DNA of 55,902 nt from Mordavella massiliensis. GTDB taxonomy: Bacteria; Bacillota; Clostridia; Lachnospirales; Lachnospiraceae. Position numbers and translations under genes: made by a program. Below are positions 38,207-47,989 of the stretch, in pieces. The number at the start of each line of letters is the position of its first letter. Within the stretch, counting starts at the first letter, position 1. The notes under the pieces are model-generated. The model was not told the DNA's origin, searched no databases, and saw nothing but the letters and a program-made list of their open reading frames with translations. The stretch is from positions 1 through 55,902 of the forward strand of contig NZ_JACJKS010000014.1 in NCBI RefSeq assembly GCF_016901695.1, in the 5' to 3' direction.

Positions 38207-38734
38207 TTATCTTGTCTCCAGGAACGCCGCCTCCTTTGCCGCCTTCTCATCGTCCGGATAGTCCGCCGTATACTGGGCGAGCTTTGCCTTCGCGCTCTCC
38301 ATATCCCCTGTCATCTCGTAGGCCGCGATCTCGTTGAACCGCATCTCCTGCAGCATAGCCTCGCTCACATCCTCTGACGCGATGCCCAGGCTGTAATAGT
38401 TCAGCGCCTCCGTCGGCCTGTTAAGCCGCATGGCGCAGTTGCCCATCAGATTGTAGAGCTCTCCGGTCTTCTTGCCGTCATTGTCCAGAACGCTCTGGAA
38501 AGCCTCCAGCGCCCCCTCGTAGTCTTCCTGCTCCCAGCGGGCAAGCCCCAGGCCCCTCCAGGCCTCCGGGTCCTTTGCATCCTCGTCTGCAGCCTCCTGG
38601 AATACGGCGGCCGCCTCCTCATAGCTGCCCTCCCTGAGAAGCTCCGTCCCGTCCTCCAGCAGATGGGATCCGCATCCTGTAAGCATGAAAGCGGCCAGAA
38701 CGACCGCTGTCAGTTTTCCTGTATATCTTTTCAT
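38207..38734 (-). CDS. Tetratricopeptide-repeat lipoprotein
   Basis: From the ATG at 38734 the protein has 175 residues, with a signal sequence ending in the lipobox LTGC (about residue 18-21) and four or so TPR units (for example AWRGLGLARWEQEDYEGAL). The upstream ATG at 38740 is only three bases after GGAGG, so the later one is preferred. It probably scaffolds protein contacts outside the membrane. It lies 17 bases after the metal ATPase gene and before hflX. Confidence 0.88.
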   Translation of the reverse strand: MKRYTGKLTAVVLAAFMLTGCGSHLLEDGTELLREGSYEEAAAVFQEAADEDAKDPEAWRGLGLARWEQEDYEGALEAFQSVLDNDGKKTGELYNLMGNCAMRLNRPTEALNYYSLGIASEDVSEAMLQEMRFNEIAAYEMTGDMESAKAKLAQYTADYPDDEKAAKEAAFLETR

Positions 38735-38751
38735 ATCCATACTCCTCCGAT

Positions 38752-40614
38752 TTATGCCGAGTATTTCACAACGCCCGCCGCGTTGATGACAGAGATGATC
38801 ATGACGCCCACGTCCGTGAACACCGACTCCCACATGGTAATGTAGCCTGCCGCTGCCAGGATCAGGACGACGAACTTCATGATGAGCGCAAAATTGATAT
38901 TCTGGCTCACCACCCGCACAGTCTCCTTTGCAATGCGCACGGCATCCACGACCCTGGAGATCTCATCCTCCATAAGAACGATGTCGGCCGCCTCGATGGC
39001 CGCGTCCGATCCGAGGGCTCCCATGGCGATACCCACATCCGCCCGCGCCAGCACGGGGGCGTCGTTGATGCCGTCGCCCACGCAGGCCACGCGCTCCGCC
39101 TCATACTGGTACTGCATGAATTCTTCCATCTGGGTCAGCTTGTCCTCCGGCATGAGCTCCGTGTAGGCGTAGTCCATCTGCAGCTCCCGCGCTACCGCGT
39201 TGCCGGCGGCGCGGCTGTCGCCTGTGAGCATGACAAGGACCGCGTTGTACCGCTCCCGGAGCATCTTCATCGTCCATCTGGCATTGTGCCGGATGCTGTC
39301 CTCGATCACGATGTAGCCCGCATACCTGTCCTCCAGGGCTACGTAGATGACCGTCCCGATGCTCCTGACCTGCTCCACGGAAAGGCCCTGCTGCTCCATC
39401 ATGCGCAGATTGCCGATATGTACGCGCCGGCCCCTGTAGTCGGCGCTGATCCCGTATCCGGGAAGCTCCTCCACATTCTCCACCCTGGAAGCGTCATACT
39501 CCCCGCCGTAGGCGCTCATGAGCGACTGGGCGATGGGGTGGTTGGAGTAGCTCTCCACATGGGCCGTGATCTCCAGAAGCTCGGCCCGCTCTATCCCCTC
39601 CGGGCGCACCCGCGTCACGGAGAAGACGCCCTCCGTCAGTGTTCCCGTCTTGTCAAACACAAAGGTATCCACCTTTGCCAGCATTTCCAGATAATTGCCG
39701 CCCTTTACCACGATCCCCTGCCGGGCCGCCGAGGCGATGCCGCCGAGGAACGCGATGGGCACGGAAAGGATGAGGCCCGTCGGGCAGGCAGCAATGAGGA
39801 CGATCATGCCGCGGTAGATCCAGGTATCCCAGCCGCTCCCCGTTATGAACAGGGGCGGGAAGATCATGATGATAAGAGCCGCCAGCACGGCCACCGGCGT
39901 ATAGATCCGGGTGAACCGTCGCACGAACCCCTCGCTTTGAGCCTTCTGGTTCTGAGCCCCCTCCACCAGCTCCATGACGCGTGATACGGTAGAGTCCCGG
40001 TACAGCTTCTTCACTTCCGCCTCCACAACGCCGGTCATGTTGATGCTGCCGCTGTAGATCCTGCTTCCGGGGCCTACGCTGTCCGGCATGGCCTCGCCGG
40101 TAAGGGCCTTGGTGTCCAGGCTCGTGTTGCCGCTCACGATCACCGCGTCCACCGGAACCCGCTCGCCCGGCTTGATCACGATGATGTCCCCCACTTCGAG
40201 CTGGGACGGCTCCACCTGCACCTCGCCTGACTCCTCTTTCCTTGTGGCAAACGCAGGGCGTATATCGATAAACTTCGCGATGGTCCGCTTCGTCCTGTCC
40301 ACGGATACCGCCTCCAGGATACAGCCGATCTGGAAGAGCAGCATCGCCGCCACCGCCTCCGCGTAATGCCCCACCGCCAGGGCTCCCACGGTGGCGATCA
40401 CCATGAGCAGGTGCTCCTTCTCCAGCTTCCTGTTCATAAGGCCCGTCCGGATGGCCCGGAGGGACTCGAACGCGGCGACCAGATACACGGCAAGAAAAAG
40501 GAAGAACCGCGCTTCATTCCCCAGCATGACCTGCCCTGATAAAATGACCGCGGCGATATAGAGCGCCGCAGCAGCAGCCAGTATTCCCGCCTGTATCTTG
40601 ATTTCCTTCGCCAT
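38752..40614 (-). CDS. Heavy-metal P1B-type ATPase with atypical CPT motif
   Basis: The 620 residues form a P1B transporter with the phosphorylation motif DKTGT (D321), the actuator LTGEAMP, and GDGINDAP. The transmembrane metal motif reads CPT (277-279) instead of CPC, and there is no N-terminal HMA domain. It is therefore shorter than the other ATPase in this locus. A CPT triad could change metal preference or activity; the metal is not predictable. It lies directly after an ArsR repressor gene, so is probably in its regulon. Confidence 0.9.
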   Translation of the reverse strand: MAKEIKIQAGILAAAAALYIAAVILSGQVMLGNEARFFLFLAVYLVAAFESLRAIRTGLMNRKLEKEHLLMVIATVGALAVGHYAEAVAAMLLFQIGCILEAVSVDRTKRTIAKFIDIRPAFATRKEESGEVQVEPSQLEVGDIIVIKPGERVPVDAVIVSGNTSLDTKALTGEAMPDSVGPGSRIYSGSINMTGVVEAEVKKLYRDSTVSRVMELVEGAQNQKAQSEGFVRRFTRIYTPVAVLAALIIMIFPPLFITGSGWDTWIYRGMIVLIAACPTGLILSVPIAFLGGIASAARQGIVVKGGNYLEMLAKVDTFVFDKTGTLTEGVFSVTRVRPEGIERAELLEITAHVESYSNHPIAQSLMSAYGGEYDASRVENVEELPGYGISADYRGRRVHIGNLRMMEQQGLSVEQVRSIGTVIYVALEDRYAGYIVIEDSIRHNARWTMKMLRERYNAVLVMLTGDSRAAGNAVARELQMDYAYTELMPEDKLTQMEEFMQYQYEAERVACVGDGINDAPVLARADVGIAMGALGSDAAIEAADIVLMEDEISRVVDAVRIAKETVRVVSQNINFALIMKFVVLILAAAGYITMWESVFTDVGVMIISVINAAGVVKYSA

Positions 40615-40643
40615 CGTATCCGCCCTCTTGTTTCTCCTACGTT

Positions 40644-41003
40644 CTATTCACTGATATGTTCCATGCCCTGGCTGATGATCGTCTGGATATGATCGTCCGC
40701 CAGCGAATAGAAGACGGTCTTGCCTTCCCTCCGGTTCTTCACCAGCTTCATCTGCTTCAGGATCCGGAGCTGATGGGAGATCGCAGACTGGGTCATGCCG
40801 AGCAGTTCCGCCAGATCGCAGACGCACATCTCCGCCCGCAGAAGCACGCAGAGGATCCTGACACGGGTGGCGTCCCCGAACACTTTGTAGAAGTCCGCCA
40901 GCTCCCGGATCGTCGTCTCCTCCGGCATCCTGCCCCTCACTTCACGGATGACGTCTGTGTGTGTCTCCACTGCGTCGCAGCATTCCGCTTCTGTCTTTCT
41001 CAT
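40644..41003 (-). CDS. ArsR/SmtB-family metal-responsive repressor
   Basis: The 119 residues contain the ArsR winged helix with the alpha-3 metal site CVCDLAE, preceded by a CC near the N-terminus (ECCDAV), resembling the CadC arrangement for Cd, Pb or Zn. A histidine in DDHIQTI near the C-terminus could form the alpha-5 site. It lies between the two metal ATPases; matching operators precede both it and the upstream ATPase. Confidence 0.94.
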   Translation of the reverse strand: MRKTEAECCDAVETHTDVIREVRGRMPEETTIRELADFYKVFGDATRVRILCVLLRAEMCVCDLAELLGMTQSAISHQLRILKQMKLVKNRREGKTVFYSLADDHIQTIISQGMEHISE

Positions 41004-41037
41004 CGCCCATCACCCTTTCTGAAGTCAGCATCCGTAC

Positions 41038-41091
41038 ATATGAATATCAGTTCATCTTTTTAATTATGCCAAATTACCCCCGGCATTTCAA
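41038..41091 (-). promoter_or_regulatory. arsR promoter with metal-repressor operator
   Basis: TTGAAA (41086-41091), 17 bp, CATAAT (41063-41068) on the minus strand. Just downstream ATATGAATATCAGTTCAT (41038-41055) is an inverted repeat like the CadC/CzrA operator and like the site before the upstream ATPase. Confidence 0.7.
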
Positions 41092-41116
41092 CTGTTTGAA
41101 GGAAAATCCGGGAAAC

Positions 41117-43429
41117 TTAATACTTTTGTAAATTCTTCACGCGCAGGGCCCGGATGGAGTTCAGCACGCAGAGCATGGCCACGCCCGTGTCCGCAAACAC
41201 CGCCATCCACATGTTGGCCATGCCCAGGAAGCCGAGCGCCATGACAAGCGCCTTGACCGTCAGGGCAAACACCACGTTCTGCATGGCGATCCTGCCTGTC
41301 TTCCTGGCAATGGACACCGCCTCCGGGACCGCCGTCACCTTGGATGTCATGAAGACCACGTCCGCCGCTTCGATGGCCGCATCCGCGCCGCTTCCCATGG
41401 CGGCCCCCACATCCGCCCCGGCCAGCACCGGCGCGTCGTTGATCCCGTCTCCCACGAACAGGACCGGCCCGCAGGACTGGCGCACCGTCTGCAGGCGCGC
41501 CAGTTTATCCTGGGGCAGAAGCCGCGCGTACACCTGCCCGATGCCTGCGGCGCCGGCCACCGCCCTGGCGCTCTGCTCTCCGTCGCCTGTGAAGATGGCG
41601 GTCTCCAGCCCCTGGCGCCGCATCTGCTCCACAGCCTCCTTCGCCTCCTCCTTCAGGGAGTCCGCGATCACGATGCACCCCGCCAGCCTGCCGTCAAGAG
41701 CCAGGAGCACCTCCGTACCCCGGGGCTCATCCCCGCACGGCGCCGTATCAATCTGAAATGCCTCCATAAGCGCCCTGCCGCCGCACAGCACCTGCACGCC
41801 GTCCAGGACCGCGCGGATGCCTTTGCCGGAGATCTCCTCCACGCTCTGGGGCCTCTCCGGATCCAGGCCCCTCTCCCTGGCAGCCGACACAATGCTGGCG
41901 GCAATGGGATGGGTGGAGGACATCTCGCACCGGGCGGCGATGCCCAGCAGTTCCTCCTCCGTCCTCCCGCCGAACGGGCTTACCCTCTGTACCCGGAACT
42001 CGCCTTTCGTGATGGTGCCCGTCTTATCCATGACAACGGCGCGTACATCTTTGAGCGCCTCGATGGCAAGACCTCCTTTAAAGAGGATCCCCCGCTTCGA
42101 CCCGGCGCCGATCCCCGAGAAGAAAGCCAGCGGCACGCTCAGGACAAGGGCGCAGGGGCAGCTTATGACAAGGAAGGTGATGGCCGTGTAGATCCAGTCC
42201 CTCCAGTTTCCAGTCACAAGGGAGGGCACCACGGCGGTCAGGACGGCGGCTGCCACCACAACCGGCGTGTACACGCGGGCAAACCGCGTGATAAAGCGGT
42301 CCATCTTAGGCTTGCTTGCCGCCGCGTTCTCCACAGAGTCCAGGATCTTCGTCACCATGGACTCACTGAGCGGCTTTTCGACCCGCATTTTCAGTACCCC
42401 CTGCTCATTTACGCAGCCGGAGGTCACCGCGGATCCCGGCCGCACCGCCACCGGAACCGGCTCGCCGGTCACCGGGGACGTGTCGATACGGCTCTCCCCC
42501 TCCGTCACCACGCCGTCAAGGGGGATCCTGTCACCGGGCCGCACAAGGAGGATATCCCCGACAGACGCCTCCTTTGCCGGGATCACACGGACCCCGTCCT
42601 CCCCGGCAAGGCTGACTACCTCGGGGCGCATATCCACTGCGTCCATGATCTGGGAACGGCTCCGCGCCACAGCGATATCCTCAAAGAGCTCCCCCACCCG
42701 GTAAAAGAGCATGACTCCCACCGCCTCGGCGAGATCTCCGATGGCAAAGGCTGCCAGCGTGGCCACGCTCATGAGGAAGTTCTCGTCAAACACATGTCCT
42801 TTCCCCAGATTCCGGAACGCGGTCCACACGATCTCCCGGCCAAGCAGGATGTAGGCGGTCACATAGAACACGGCAGGAAGCCAGAAAGAGGCCCCCATAT
42901 GCTCCGCGGCCACGCCCGCGGCGAAGAGGACCGCGCCCGCGGCGATCACAAGGATCTCCTGCCTGTTTTCCTGAAAGACGCTCTCCTTCTTTTCACCTGC
43001 CTCCGGCTGCGCCTCCCGCCTCGGCACAACAGTCACCTGCTCCTCGATGGAGGCGCAGATCTCGCGGAACTTCGGCAGCAGCTCCTCCTGGTGCGCTGCC
43101 GCCACCCGGAGCTGCTTTGTGGCAAAGGTGATGGTCGCCATCTCCACGCCCGGGAGCTGGCGGATCTGCCGCTCCATCTTCGCCGCACAGTTGGCGCACC
43201 CGAGCCCCTCCAGGATATAGACTCTCTGCTCTGCCTTCCCGGACACGTGGTCAAACTCATGCCCCGTATGCCGGACTTCCTCCTGGTGATCCGCATGCCC
43301 GTGGTGATCCGCGTGCCCGTGGCCTTCCGCGTGCCCGTGGCCTTCCGCATGTCCGTGATGTTCCGCATGTTCATGATGGCTGTGGCCGCACCCGCACGCG
43401 CAGTTGTTTTCCTGCATTTCCGCTTTCAT
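41117..43429 (-). CDS. Cadmium/zinc-type P1B ATPase with His-rich N-terminus
   Basis: The 770 residues start with a histidine-rich stretch (residues 16-60, HGHAEGHGHAEGHG-like repeats), then an HMA domain with GCANC (77-81), membrane spans, the metal motif ISCPCALVLS, and DKTGT. This arrangement fits ZntA/CadA exporters of Zn, Cd or Pb. It is the first gene of the ATPase-arsR-ATPase block, behind its own promoter and operator. Confidence 0.94.
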   Translation of the reverse strand: MKAEMQENNCACGCGHSHHEHAEHHGHAEGHGHAEGHGHADHHGHADHQEEVRHTGHEFDHVSGKAEQRVYILEGLGCANCAAKMERQIRQLPGVEMATITFATKQLRVAAAHQEELLPKFREICASIEEQVTVVPRREAQPEAGEKKESVFQENRQEILVIAAGAVLFAAGVAAEHMGASFWLPAVFYVTAYILLGREIVWTAFRNLGKGHVFDENFLMSVATLAAFAIGDLAEAVGVMLFYRVGELFEDIAVARSRSQIMDAVDMRPEVVSLAGEDGVRVIPAKEASVGDILLVRPGDRIPLDGVVTEGESRIDTSPVTGEPVPVAVRPGSAVTSGCVNEQGVLKMRVEKPLSESMVTKILDSVENAAASKPKMDRFITRFARVYTPVVVAAAVLTAVVPSLVTGNWRDWIYTAITFLVISCPCALVLSVPLAFFSGIGAGSKRGILFKGGLAIEALKDVRAVVMDKTGTITKGEFRVQRVSPFGGRTEEELLGIAARCEMSSTHPIAASIVSAARERGLDPERPQSVEEISGKGIRAVLDGVQVLCGGRALMEAFQIDTAPCGDEPRGTEVLLALDGRLAGCIVIADSLKEEAKEAVEQMRRQGLETAIFTGDGEQSARAVAGAAGIGQVYARLLPQDKLARLQTVRQSCGPVLFVGDGINDAPVLAGADVGAAMGSGADAAIEAADVVFMTSKVTAVPEAVSIARKTGRIAMQNVVFALTVKALVMALGFLGMANMWMAVFADTGVAMLCVLNSIRALRVKNLQKY

Positions 43430-43458
43430 ACTGGTTCCTCCCTGCTTTCAAGTGTTAT

Positions 43459-43519
43459 ATATGAATAATTGTTCATATGTTCATAATTAAATATAACCAC
43501 AAATGCGGGGAGAAGTCAA
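43459..43519 (-). promoter_or_regulatory. Promoter and operator of the metal ATPase block
   Basis: TTGACT (43514-43519), 17 bp, TTATAT (43491-43496) on the minus strand. Downstream, ATATGAATAATTGTTCATAT (43459-43478) is a nearly perfect 20-bp palindrome, a typical ArsR/CadC-class operator. Confidence 0.8.
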
Positions 43520-43538
43520 GTACTATCTCGCCAGTACG

Positions 43539-43561
43539 AAAAAAAGAAGGCATCCGCCTTC
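43539..43561 (-). terminator. Terminator after ung
   Basis: GAAGGC (43546-43551) and GCCTTC (43556-43561) form a hairpin with a 4-nt loop, followed on the minus strand by seven Ts. Confidence 0.85.
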
Positions 43562-43579
43562 CTTCTCTCTGTCCTTTTG

Positions 43580-44248
43580 TCAGTCGATCTGCCAGTCGAT
43601 GGGGGACACCCCGTTCGCCTCCAGAAACGCGTTCGCCCTGCTGAAGGGCCTGCTGCCGAAAAAGCCCCGGTAGGCCGACAGCGGGCTCGGATGCGGCGCC
43701 TCCAGCACAAGGTGCCGCGGGTTGTGGAGCATGCCCTTCTTGCGCTGAGCCGGCGCTCCCCACAGGATGAACACAATGGGCCTGTCCTGGGCATCCACCG
43801 CCCGGATGGCCGCGTCGGTGAACTCCTCCCAGCCAATGCCCCTGTGGGAGTTGGCCTGATGGGCCCGCACCGTAAGCACTGTATTGAGCATCAGCACGCC
43901 CTGCTGCGCCCATTTTACCAGATAGCCGTGGTCCGGGATCCGGCATCCCAGGTCATCGTGGAGCTCCTGGTAGATATTCACAAGGGACGGAGGCACCGGC
44001 ACGCCTTTCCTGACGGAAAAGCACAGCCCGTGGGCCTGTCCTACATTGTGATAGGGGTCCTGCCCCAGGATGACCACCTTCACGTCCTTCAGGGGCGTCA
44101 GGTGAAACGCGTTGAAAATGTCCTCCGACGGGGGAAATACCGGATGCGCCGCATACTCTTTCTTCACCGTCTCAAACAACTGCTTATAGTAAGGCTTTTT
44201 AAACTCTCCCTTCAGAGCGTCCAGCCAGTCGTTGGAAATCGCTGCCAT
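43580..44248 (-). CDS. ung: Uracil-DNA glycosylase, family 1
   Basis: Ung removes uracil from DNA. The 222 residues contain VILGQDPYHN (catalytic aspartate), GLCFSV, VLMLNTVLTV and APHPSPLSAYRGFFGS. Length is normal. It lies 39 bases after hisF and probably shares that transcript. Confidence 0.97.
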   Translation of the reverse strand: MAAISNDWLDALKGEFKKPYYKQLFETVKKEYAAHPVFPPSEDIFNAFHLTPLKDVKVVILGQDPYHNVGQAHGLCFSVRKGVPVPPSLVNIYQELHDDLGCRIPDHGYLVKWAQQGVLMLNTVLTVRAHQANSHRGIGWEEFTDAAIRAVDAQDRPIVFILWGAPAQRKKGMLHNPRHLVLEAPHPSPLSAYRGFFGSRPFSRANAFLEANGVSPIDWQID

Positions 44249-44287
44249 AACCTGTCTCCTTTTCTCCTTTGTGCGCGCTCTGCCGCG

Positions 44288-45049
44288 CTACAGACGCACC
44301 GGGATGCCCGCGCGTTTCAGATACTCTTTGACTTCCCGGATCTCCAGCTCCTTATAGTGGAACAGGGACGCCGCCAGCGCCGCATCCGCGCCGCCCTCCG
44401 CGAGGGCCTCCCGGAAGTGCTCCAGGGTGCCGGCGCCGCCGGAGGCGATCACCGGGATGGATACCGCGTCCGCCACCGCGCGGGTCAGTTCCAGATCATA
44501 CCCCGCCTTGGTCCCGTCGCAGTCCATGCTGGTGAGCAGGATCTCGCCCGCGCCCAGCTTCTCCACCTGCACCGCCCACTCCAGGGCGTCCGTCCCCACA
44601 TCGACGCGGCCGCCGTTCTTGTAGATATTCCAGCCTGATCCGTCAGGCCTTCTCTTGGCATCGATCGCGACCACCACGCACTGGCTGCCGAACTTGTCCG
44701 CCGCGTCCGAGATGAGCCTGGGGGTCTGGATCGCGGAGGAATTGATGGAGATCTTATCCGCCCCCTCCCGAAGGAGAGCCCGGAAGTCCTCCACCGTGCG
44801 GATGCCGCCTCCCACTGTAAAGGGGATGAATACGGTCTCCGCCACCCGTCGGACCATATCGGCCACAGTGGCCCTGTTGTCGGAGGAGGCTGTGATGTCC
44901 AGGAACACCAGCTCGTCCGCCCCGGCCGCGTCGTAGGCCCTGCCGATCTCCACCGGATCTCCCGCATCCTTAAGATCCACAAAATTCACGCCTTTTACCA
45001 CCCTGCCGCCAGTGACGTCCAGGCAGGGGATGATCCGTTTTGTATGCAT
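44288..45049 (-). CDS. hisF: Imidazole glycerol phosphate synthase, cyclase subunit
   Basis: HisF forms IGP and AICAR with ammonia from HisH. The 253 residues begin [20 protein letters not shown], with catalytic aspartates in CLDV and TSMDCDG, and GGAGTLEHF. The ATG at 45049 is the family start; a longer frame has no support. Other his genes are not in the window. Confidence 0.97.
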   Translation of the reverse strand: MHTKRIIPCLDVTGGRVVKGVNFVDLKDAGDPVEIGRAYDAAGADELVFLDITASSDNRATVADMVRRVAETVFIPFTVGGGIRTVEDFRALLREGADKISINSSAIQTPRLISDAADKFGSQCVVVAIDAKRRPDGSGWNIYKNGGRVDVGTDALEWAVQVEKLGAGEILLTSMDCDGTKAGYDLELTRAVADAVSIPVIASGGAGTLEHFREALAEGGADAALAASLFHYKELEIREVKEYLKRAGIPVRL

Positions 45050-45065
45050 GTCTGTCTCCCTCCGT

Positions 45066-45671
45066 CTATATCTCCACGAAATTTCTGAGCATGGCCAGCC
45101 CGGCGGCGCTGCTCTTCTCCGGATGGAACTGGCAGGCAAACACATTGCCCTGCTCCACCGACGCATGGATCCGCACACCGTACCGGGTCGAGGCCTTCAC
45201 AATTGCCTCGTCCTCCGCCTCCAGGTAATAGGAATGGACGAAATACACGAATGTCTCATCGGGTATCCCCCTGAACAGCCTGCCGTCCCCCTGAAGCTCC
45301 AGCGTGTTCCAGCCCATGTGGGGGATCTTAAGCCCCTCCCCGGCCGGGATCTTCCGGATCCGTCCCTTCAGGATGCCAAGTCCCTTCGCGCCGGGACTCT
45401 CCTCGCTCTCCTCAAAGAGGAGCTGCAGTCCCAGGCAGATGCCAAGGAACGGCGTCCCCTTCCCGACGACCTGACGGATCACACCCTCCAGGCCGTACTG
45501 CCGGATCTTCTCCATGGCGTCCCCGAAAGCGCCCACGCCGGGCAGGATCACACGGTCCGCCGCCAGGATCTCCCCCGGGTCCCTGGTGATCTTCACCGGC
45601 TCTTTCAGGTGCTGCATGGCCTTCTCCACGCTCCTTATATTTCCCGCATCATAATCAATTATCGCTGTCAT
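45066..45671 (-). CDS. hisH: Imidazole glycerol phosphate synthase, glutaminase subunit
   Basis: HisH supplies ammonia from glutamine to HisF. The 201 residues start [19 protein letters not shown], with the nucleophile in [11 protein letters not shown] and the H-E pair in the C-terminal CQFHPEKS. It is 16 bases before hisF. Confidence 0.97.
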   Translation of the reverse strand: MTAIIDYDAGNIRSVEKAMQHLKEPVKITRDPGEILAADRVILPGVGAFGDAMEKIRQYGLEGVIRQVVGKGTPFLGICLGLQLLFEESEESPGAKGLGILKGRIRKIPAGEGLKIPHMGWNTLELQGDGRLFRGIPDETFVYFVHSYYLEAEDEAIVKASTRYGVRIHASVEQGNVFACQFHPEKSSAAGLAMLRNFVEI

Positions 45672-45707
45672 TGTCCCAGGTTCCTTTCCGCCATGCCGTC
45701 TCGCGGC

Positions 45708-45736
45708 ATTATAAAGACAGTCTACCATATTTTCTA
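45708..45736 (-). promoter_or_regulatory. Possible promoter of hisH-hisF-ung
   Basis: TAGAAA (45731-45736), 17 bp, TATAAT (45708-45713) on the minus strand. It overlaps the stop of the histidine kinase gene, so the downstream genes need not depend on read-through. Confidence 0.5.
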
Positions 45737-47191
45737 TCTCACATCCAGTTCAAACCAGAATTCCACGCCGTTGTCGTAATTTTTCACCCCGTACTGCTGG
45801 TGGAAGGATTCCATGATGGCCCGGACGATGGACAGGCCGATGCCGTTGCCCCCGTATTCCCGCGTGTGGGCCTTGTCCACTTTATAAAACTTCTCCCAAA
45901 TGTGGGGCAGGTCCTCCTCCGGGATGGGCTGGCCGGTATTGAAGACCGTCACGCGCACCTTGTCCCCGGCGGCGTGGATCTTCACATCCACCACCCGGTC
46001 CCCGTCCAGATGATTGAACGCATTGCTCACATAGTTGCGCACCACCTGTTCGGCCTTGAACTCATCCGCCCACACGTACACAGGCTCCGTCTCCGGGAAC
46101 TGCACCTTCGCCTCCTTCTGCTGGGCCAGGATCTCCATGCTCTGGAGCACGCCCCGGATCAGCTCCGTCAGGTCGAAGCGCTGGAACTCCACATTCTCAT
46201 CCCCGAATTCCAGCTGGTTGAGGGTCATCAGGTTCTTCACCATCTGGTTCATCTTCGCCGCCTCGTCCATGATAACGTCGCAGTAGAATTCCCGGCTCTC
46301 CGGATCGTCGCTGACTCCCTCCTTCAGCCCTTCCGCATAGCCCTGTATGAGGGCGATGGGGGTCTTCAGCTCATGGGAGACGTTGCCCATGAAATCCGTG
46401 CGCATCTTCTCAATCTTCTCCTTCTTCTCGATATCCTGCTGCAGCCGGAAATTGGCGTTCTTCAGCTCCGAGATGGTGCTCTCCAGCTTCTCTGACATAG
46501 CGTTGAAGTTCTCTCCCAGGATCCCGATCTCGCCCTTGCCGCCGCTCGTGTACTTTGCGTCAAAATCCAGATGCGCCATCCGCGCGGACAAAGCCGCCAG
46601 CTCCTGCAGGGGCCGCGTCAGCCGCCTGGAAAAGTACAGGACAAAGACAATGCCGCCCGCAATGATGGCAAGGCCGACAATGAGGATAAAGCGGAAGAAC
46701 AAAACAAGGGTCTCCTGGATGCTGGCCAGAGGACTGCGGATAAAAATATTGTACCCGTCGCCCACGGTCCCCCACAGGGCCAGGTAGTCCACCTGCTGCC
46801 CGCTGTCCCGGAACTCCACCACCTGGTAGCTGTCGTTGCGGTCCATCACGCGGCCGTCGATCTTATTGAAGAGCACCCCCGCGAGCTGCATCATGAGCAT
46901 CTGGCTGTCGTGCAGGTTGGAAAAGCCTTTCTCACTGCCGAAGTTCCAGACGATGTAGTAGAAGTTGTAGCGCTCCGCCGTGCGGTTGATCTGCCCGATC
47001 TCATCCTCCGTCAGGCTCCCCTTCCGGGCTACCTCATCGATCTCCTCATAGAGCTCCCGGAAGTTCTCCTCCTTCTCCCGGATGTAGTAGGGCTCCAGCC
47101 AGGATCCCACGCAGAGCAGGAGCAGCAGGAGCATACACACGATCAGCCCTATGAACACGGCGATCATCTGTCTTTTGATCGAATGTCTCAT
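45734..47191 (-). CDS. Sensor histidine kinase
   Basis: The 485 residues have two membrane spans (about 9-30 and 165-187) around an extracellular sensor, a HAMP region (about 188-240), a HisKA box MGNVSHELKTPIALIQG, and an ATPase domain with NAFNHL and GNGIGLSIV. It overlaps the response regulator by four bases. The signal is unknown. Confidence 0.94.
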   Translation of the reverse strand: MRHSIKRQMIAVFIGLIVCMLLLLLLCVGSWLEPYYIREKEENFRELYEEIDEVARKGSLTEDEIGQINRTAERYNFYYIVWNFGSEKGFSNLHDSQMLMMQLAGVLFNKIDGRVMDRNDSYQVVEFRDSGQQVDYLALWGTVGDGYNIFIRSPLASIQETLVLFFRFILIVGLAIIAGGIVFVLYFSRRLTRPLQELAALSARMAHLDFDAKYTSGGKGEIGILGENFNAMSEKLESTISELKNANFRLQQDIEKKEKIEKMRTDFMGNVSHELKTPIALIQGYAEGLKEGVSDDPESREFYCDVIMDEAAKMNQMVKNLMTLNQLEFGDENVEFQRFDLTELIRGVLQSMEILAQQKEAKVQFPETEPVYVWADEFKAEQVVRNYVSNAFNHLDGDRVVDVKIHAAGDKVRVTVFNTGQPIPEEDLPHIWEKFYKVDKAHTREYGGNGIGLSIVRAIMESFHQQYGVKNYDNGVEFWFELDVR

Positions 47192-47868
47192 GCCTGTACC
47201 TCAAATTTGTAGCCCATGCCCCAGACGGTCTTAATATAGTTTCCCTTGTCGCCCAGCTTGCTTCGCAGCTTCTTGACATGGGTGTCGATCGTCCTGGCAT
47301 CGCCGAAATAGTCGTAATTCCACACATTATTGAGGATCTTCTCCCGGGAGAGGGCCACGCCGCTGTTCTCCATAAAGTAGGCCAGAAGCTCAAACTCCTT
47401 GTAGCTGAGCTCCACCGGCTCCCCGTCCAGCTTCACGATATGGGCCGTCTTGTCCAGCTCGATGCCGCCGGCCTCCAGCTTCTCACCGCCCTGGGCGTCG
47501 CTTGTGCGTCGCAGGATGGCCTCCACCCTTGCCACCAGGATCTTGGGGCTGAACGGCTTGGAGATGTACTCGTCCACCCCCAGGCTGAACCCCTGCAGCT
47601 CATCCCGCTCCTCGCCCCGTGCCGTGAGCATGATGATGGGCACCTCGGAGGACTGGCGCACCTCCCGGCACACCTGCCACCCGTCCATCTTCGGCATCAT
47701 GATGTCCAGTATGATGAGCGCCAGATCCCTGTTCTCATAAAATATATCCATAGCCTCCATGCCGTCGCCGGCCTCCAGCACCTGAAACCCTTCCCTCTCC
47801 AGGAAATCCCGTACCAGCTTGCGCATGCGGCTCTCATCATCGACCACCAGTATCTTCACTTTTTCCAT
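47188..47868 (-). CDS. OmpR/PhoB-family response regulator
   Basis: The 226 residues start MEKVKILVVDDESRMRKL; receiver aspartate in LIILDIMMPKMDG, lysine in YISKPF; a C-terminal winged helix with ELSYKEFELLAYFM. The start at 47868 has AGGAGGG upstream. It is cotranscribed with the kinase from an extended -10 promoter. Confidence 0.95.
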   Translation of the reverse strand: MEKVKILVVDDESRMRKLVRDFLEREGFQVLEAGDGMEAMDIFYENRDLALIILDIMMPKMDGWQVCREVRQSSEVPIIMLTARGEERDELQGFSLGVDEYISKPFSPKILVARVEAILRRTSDAQGGEKLEAGGIELDKTAHIVKLDGEPVELSYKEFELLAYFMENSGVALSREKILNNVWNYDYFGDARTIDTHVKKLRSKLGDKGNYIKTVWGMGYKFEVQA

Positions 47869-47901
47869 CAAAGCATCCCTCCTGAGGATAGATTTTTCTT
47901 C

Positions 47902-47910
47902 ATTATAGCA
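47902..47910 (-). promoter_or_regulatory. Extended -10 promoter of the two-component system
   Basis: TGC-TATAAT on the minus strand (-10 at 47902-47907), with a weak -35. Confidence 0.5.
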
Positions 47911-47989
47911 GGATTTCATGTCTCTTTTGTGAAATTTCTTCTGAAATGTGGTACAATGGCCATAGCTTTATCGAATGAGGAGGAAAATC

